Source: Halovenus sp.
GTDB lineage: Archaea > Halobacteriota > Halobacteria > Halobacteriales > Haloarculaceae
Assembly: GCA_028274925.1 (NCBI GenBank)
Contig: JAQCNR010000257.1
Span: 1 to 5,889 of the forward strand
Direction: 5' to 3'
DNA: 5,889 nucleotides
Shown here: one piece after another, positions 4,854-5,889 of the stretch
Position numbering within the stretch: position 1 is the first letter of the stretch
How the letters are laid out: every line of letters starts with the position of its first letter
Notes under the pieces: model-generated
Told to the model about the DNA's origin: nothing
Databases searched by the model: none
The model's input: the letters and a program-made list of their open reading frames with translations, nothing else
Program-made: the position numbers and the translations under genes

Positions 4854-5849
4854 ATGGTTACCTTTCTCTCCGGCGGGACGGGCACGCCGAAACTCCTCGC
4901 GGGGGCCGGTGAAGAGTTTGCCCCTCGAGAGACGACAGTCGTCGCCAACACCGGCGACGACATCGAACTCGGCGGGTTTCTCGTCTGTCCGGACCTCGAT
5001 ACCGTGCTCTTTCTCGGCGGCGACGAACTCGACCGTGAGATGTGGTGGGGGATTGCCGACGATACCGCCGAGACACACGGCCACCTGCAGGACATAGCTG
5101 AGGCGGCGGGGCTGGCCTCCGGGCCACGGTATCTCGACGACGCGGCACAGACATCCGGCCGGGAGATTGCGCGCTGGCGGCGCTTTTCGGCAGTCGCGGA
5201 GTTCATGCATATCGGCGACCGTGACCGGGCGGTCCATCTCACCCGCACCGGGCTCCTCGACGAAGGCCACACGCTTACCGAGGTGACCGAGACACTCGCC
5301 GCAGCCTTCGACGTTCCGTGGCGACTGCTTCCGATGAGCGACGACCCGGTTGCGACGCTGATCCACACGCCGGAGGGTCGGATGCACTTCCAAGAGTTCT
5401 GGGTCGCCCGCAACGCCGAGCCAACAATCGAAGATGTCGAGTTCCGCGGCGGGGAGACAGCCACGGCCACACCTGCCGTCCGCGAGGCGTTGTCCGAGCC
5501 AGTCGTGCTCGGTCCCTCCAACCCCATCACAAGCATCGGCCCGATGCTCGCCGTCGACGGCATCGCCGAGGCACTGGCAGAGACACCCGTTGTCGCCGTC
5601 TCGCCGTTCGTCGAGGACAAAGTGTTCTCTGGCCCAGCGGCGAAGCTGATGAAGGCTGCGGGCTACGAAGCCTCGACTGCGGGCGTCGCCGAGGCCTATC
5701 CCTTCGCCGACGCGTTCGTGCTGGACGACGCCGACGGAACAGCACTCGACCGTCCAGTTGTCAGAACCGACACGACGCTCGATACCGGGGCCGACGCCGA
5801 ACGAGTTGCTGGCGCAGTCCAGGAGGCGTTGAGCGAGGTGACGGGATGA
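4854..5849 (+). CDS. cofD: 2-phospho-L-lactate transferase (F420 biosynthesis)
   Basis: Transfers the phospholactyl (or phosphoenolpyruvyl-type) group from its guanylylated donor to Fo, giving coenzyme F420-0 (or dehydro-F420-0) and GMP; Mg2+-dependent and cytoplasmic. It is 331 aa, slightly longer than methanogen CofD (about 310). Family motifs are intact and in order: FLSGGTGTPKLL (4-15, nucleotide/phosphate loop), VANTGDDIELGG (30-41), FMHIGDRDRAVHLTRT (117-132), GPSNPITSIGPML (220-232) and SPFVEDKVFSGPAAKLM (250-266). The start MVTFLSGGTGTP is the normal N-terminus, and no Shine-Dalgarno precedes it. The stop overlaps the start of the next gene by 4 bp (ATGA), indicating a co-transcribed, coupled pair. 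Other F420 genes (cofC, cofE, cofGH) are not in the window. Confidence 0.95.
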   Translation: MVTFLSGGTGTPKLLAGAGEEFAPRETTVVANTGDDIELGGFLVCPDLDTVLFLGGDELDREMWWGIADDTAETHGHLQDIAEAAGLASGPRYLDDAAQTSGREIARWRRFSAVAEFMHIGDRDRAVHLTRTGLLDEGHTLTEVTETLAAAFDVPWRLLPMSDDPVATLIHTPEGRMHFQEFWVARNAEPTIEDVEFRGGETATATPAVREALSEPVVLGPSNPITSIGPMLAVDGIAEALAETPVVAVSPFVEDKVFSGPAAKLMKAAGYEASTAGVAEAYPFADAFVLDDADGTALDRPVVRTDTTLDTGADAERVAGAVQEALSEVTG

Positions 5850-5889
5850 CCGACGCGGCATTCGACCCGCCGGTCGCGCTGGCGAGTCT
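5846..5889 (+). CDS. 5' fragment of a gene resembling tRNA-dihydrouridine synthase
   Basis: Fourteen full codons encode MTDAAFDPPVALAS before the window ends. The ATG overlaps the cofD stop (ATGA), with GAGGTG (5835-5840) five bases upstream as a plausible Shine-Dalgarno, so translation is probably coupled to cofD. The FDPPVALAS opening resembles, from memory, haloarchaeal tRNA-dihydrouridine synthase (Dus) proteins, which often follow cofD and begin with an F-x-P-x-LALASLSG strand of the TIM barrel. The coding start is convincing; the product is a guess from a few residues and context. Confidence 0.45.
   Translation, partial: MTDAAFDPPVALAS

Noticed and set aside
4590..5861. 423-codon open frame on the minus strand across cofD and the end of nreA
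   Set aside because: It is antisense to two well-recognised genes. In GC-rich haloarchaeal DNA, antisense frames of real genes stay open by codon bias, and its translation is Arg/Gly-rich rather than acidic.

Overview
This window is from a haloarchaeon (class Halobacteria, Euryarchaeota); I cannot fix the genus. The evidence is strongly acidic, Lys-poor proteins, G/C-rich third codon positions, A/T-rich intergenic strips with archaeal BRE/TATA-type promoters about 27 bp before start codons (leaderless transcripts), and a TFB, an Nre-family protein and a coenzyme F420 enzyme, which together exclude ordinary bacteria.

Layout. Bases 6-539 (minus) are ppa, a family I inorganic pyrophosphatase. 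A regulatory strip of about 220 bp with a perfect 16-bp palindrome (659-674) separates it from the divergent rosR-like gene (757-1116, plus), a cysteine-free winged-helix regulator of the PadR/RosR type. Next come two minus-strand genes read in the order rnhA (1668-2264, archaeal type 1 RNase H) then an uncharacterised acidic protein (1100-1675). They overlap each other by 8 bp, and the second overlaps the 3' end of rosR by 17 bp. A second divergent strip (2265-2426) holds promoters for rnhA and for tfb (2427-3392, plus), a transcription factor B. After tfb, bases 3393-3550 contain a T-tract and then a strongly foldable stretch (3409-3490) that can form a three-way junction. nreA (3551-4807, plus; PCNA-linked DNA repair) and cofD (4854-5849, plus; F420 biosynthesis) follow. 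cofD overlaps by ATGA the start of a truncated gene that resembles tRNA-dihydrouridine synthase.

How the genes relate. The window is a housekeeping block: nucleic-acid maintenance (RNase H, NreA), transcription (TFB, RosR), pyrophosphate removal (Ppa) and F420 synthesis (CofD). The order tfb - rnhA - acidic protein - rosR - ppa matches, from memory, the neighbourhood of tfbG, VNG0255C, rosR and ppa in Halobacterium NRC-1, so this looks like conserved chromosomal core rather than an accessory island. No mobile element, CRISPR array, rRNA or recognisable tRNA was seen.

The observations most worth following are the multi-stem candidate RNA/3'UTR at 3409-3490, the palindromic candidate operator between ppa and rosR, the ATGCGATGA double start at tfb, the unassigned acidic protein co-transcribed with rnhA, and the N-terminal extension of RNase H.
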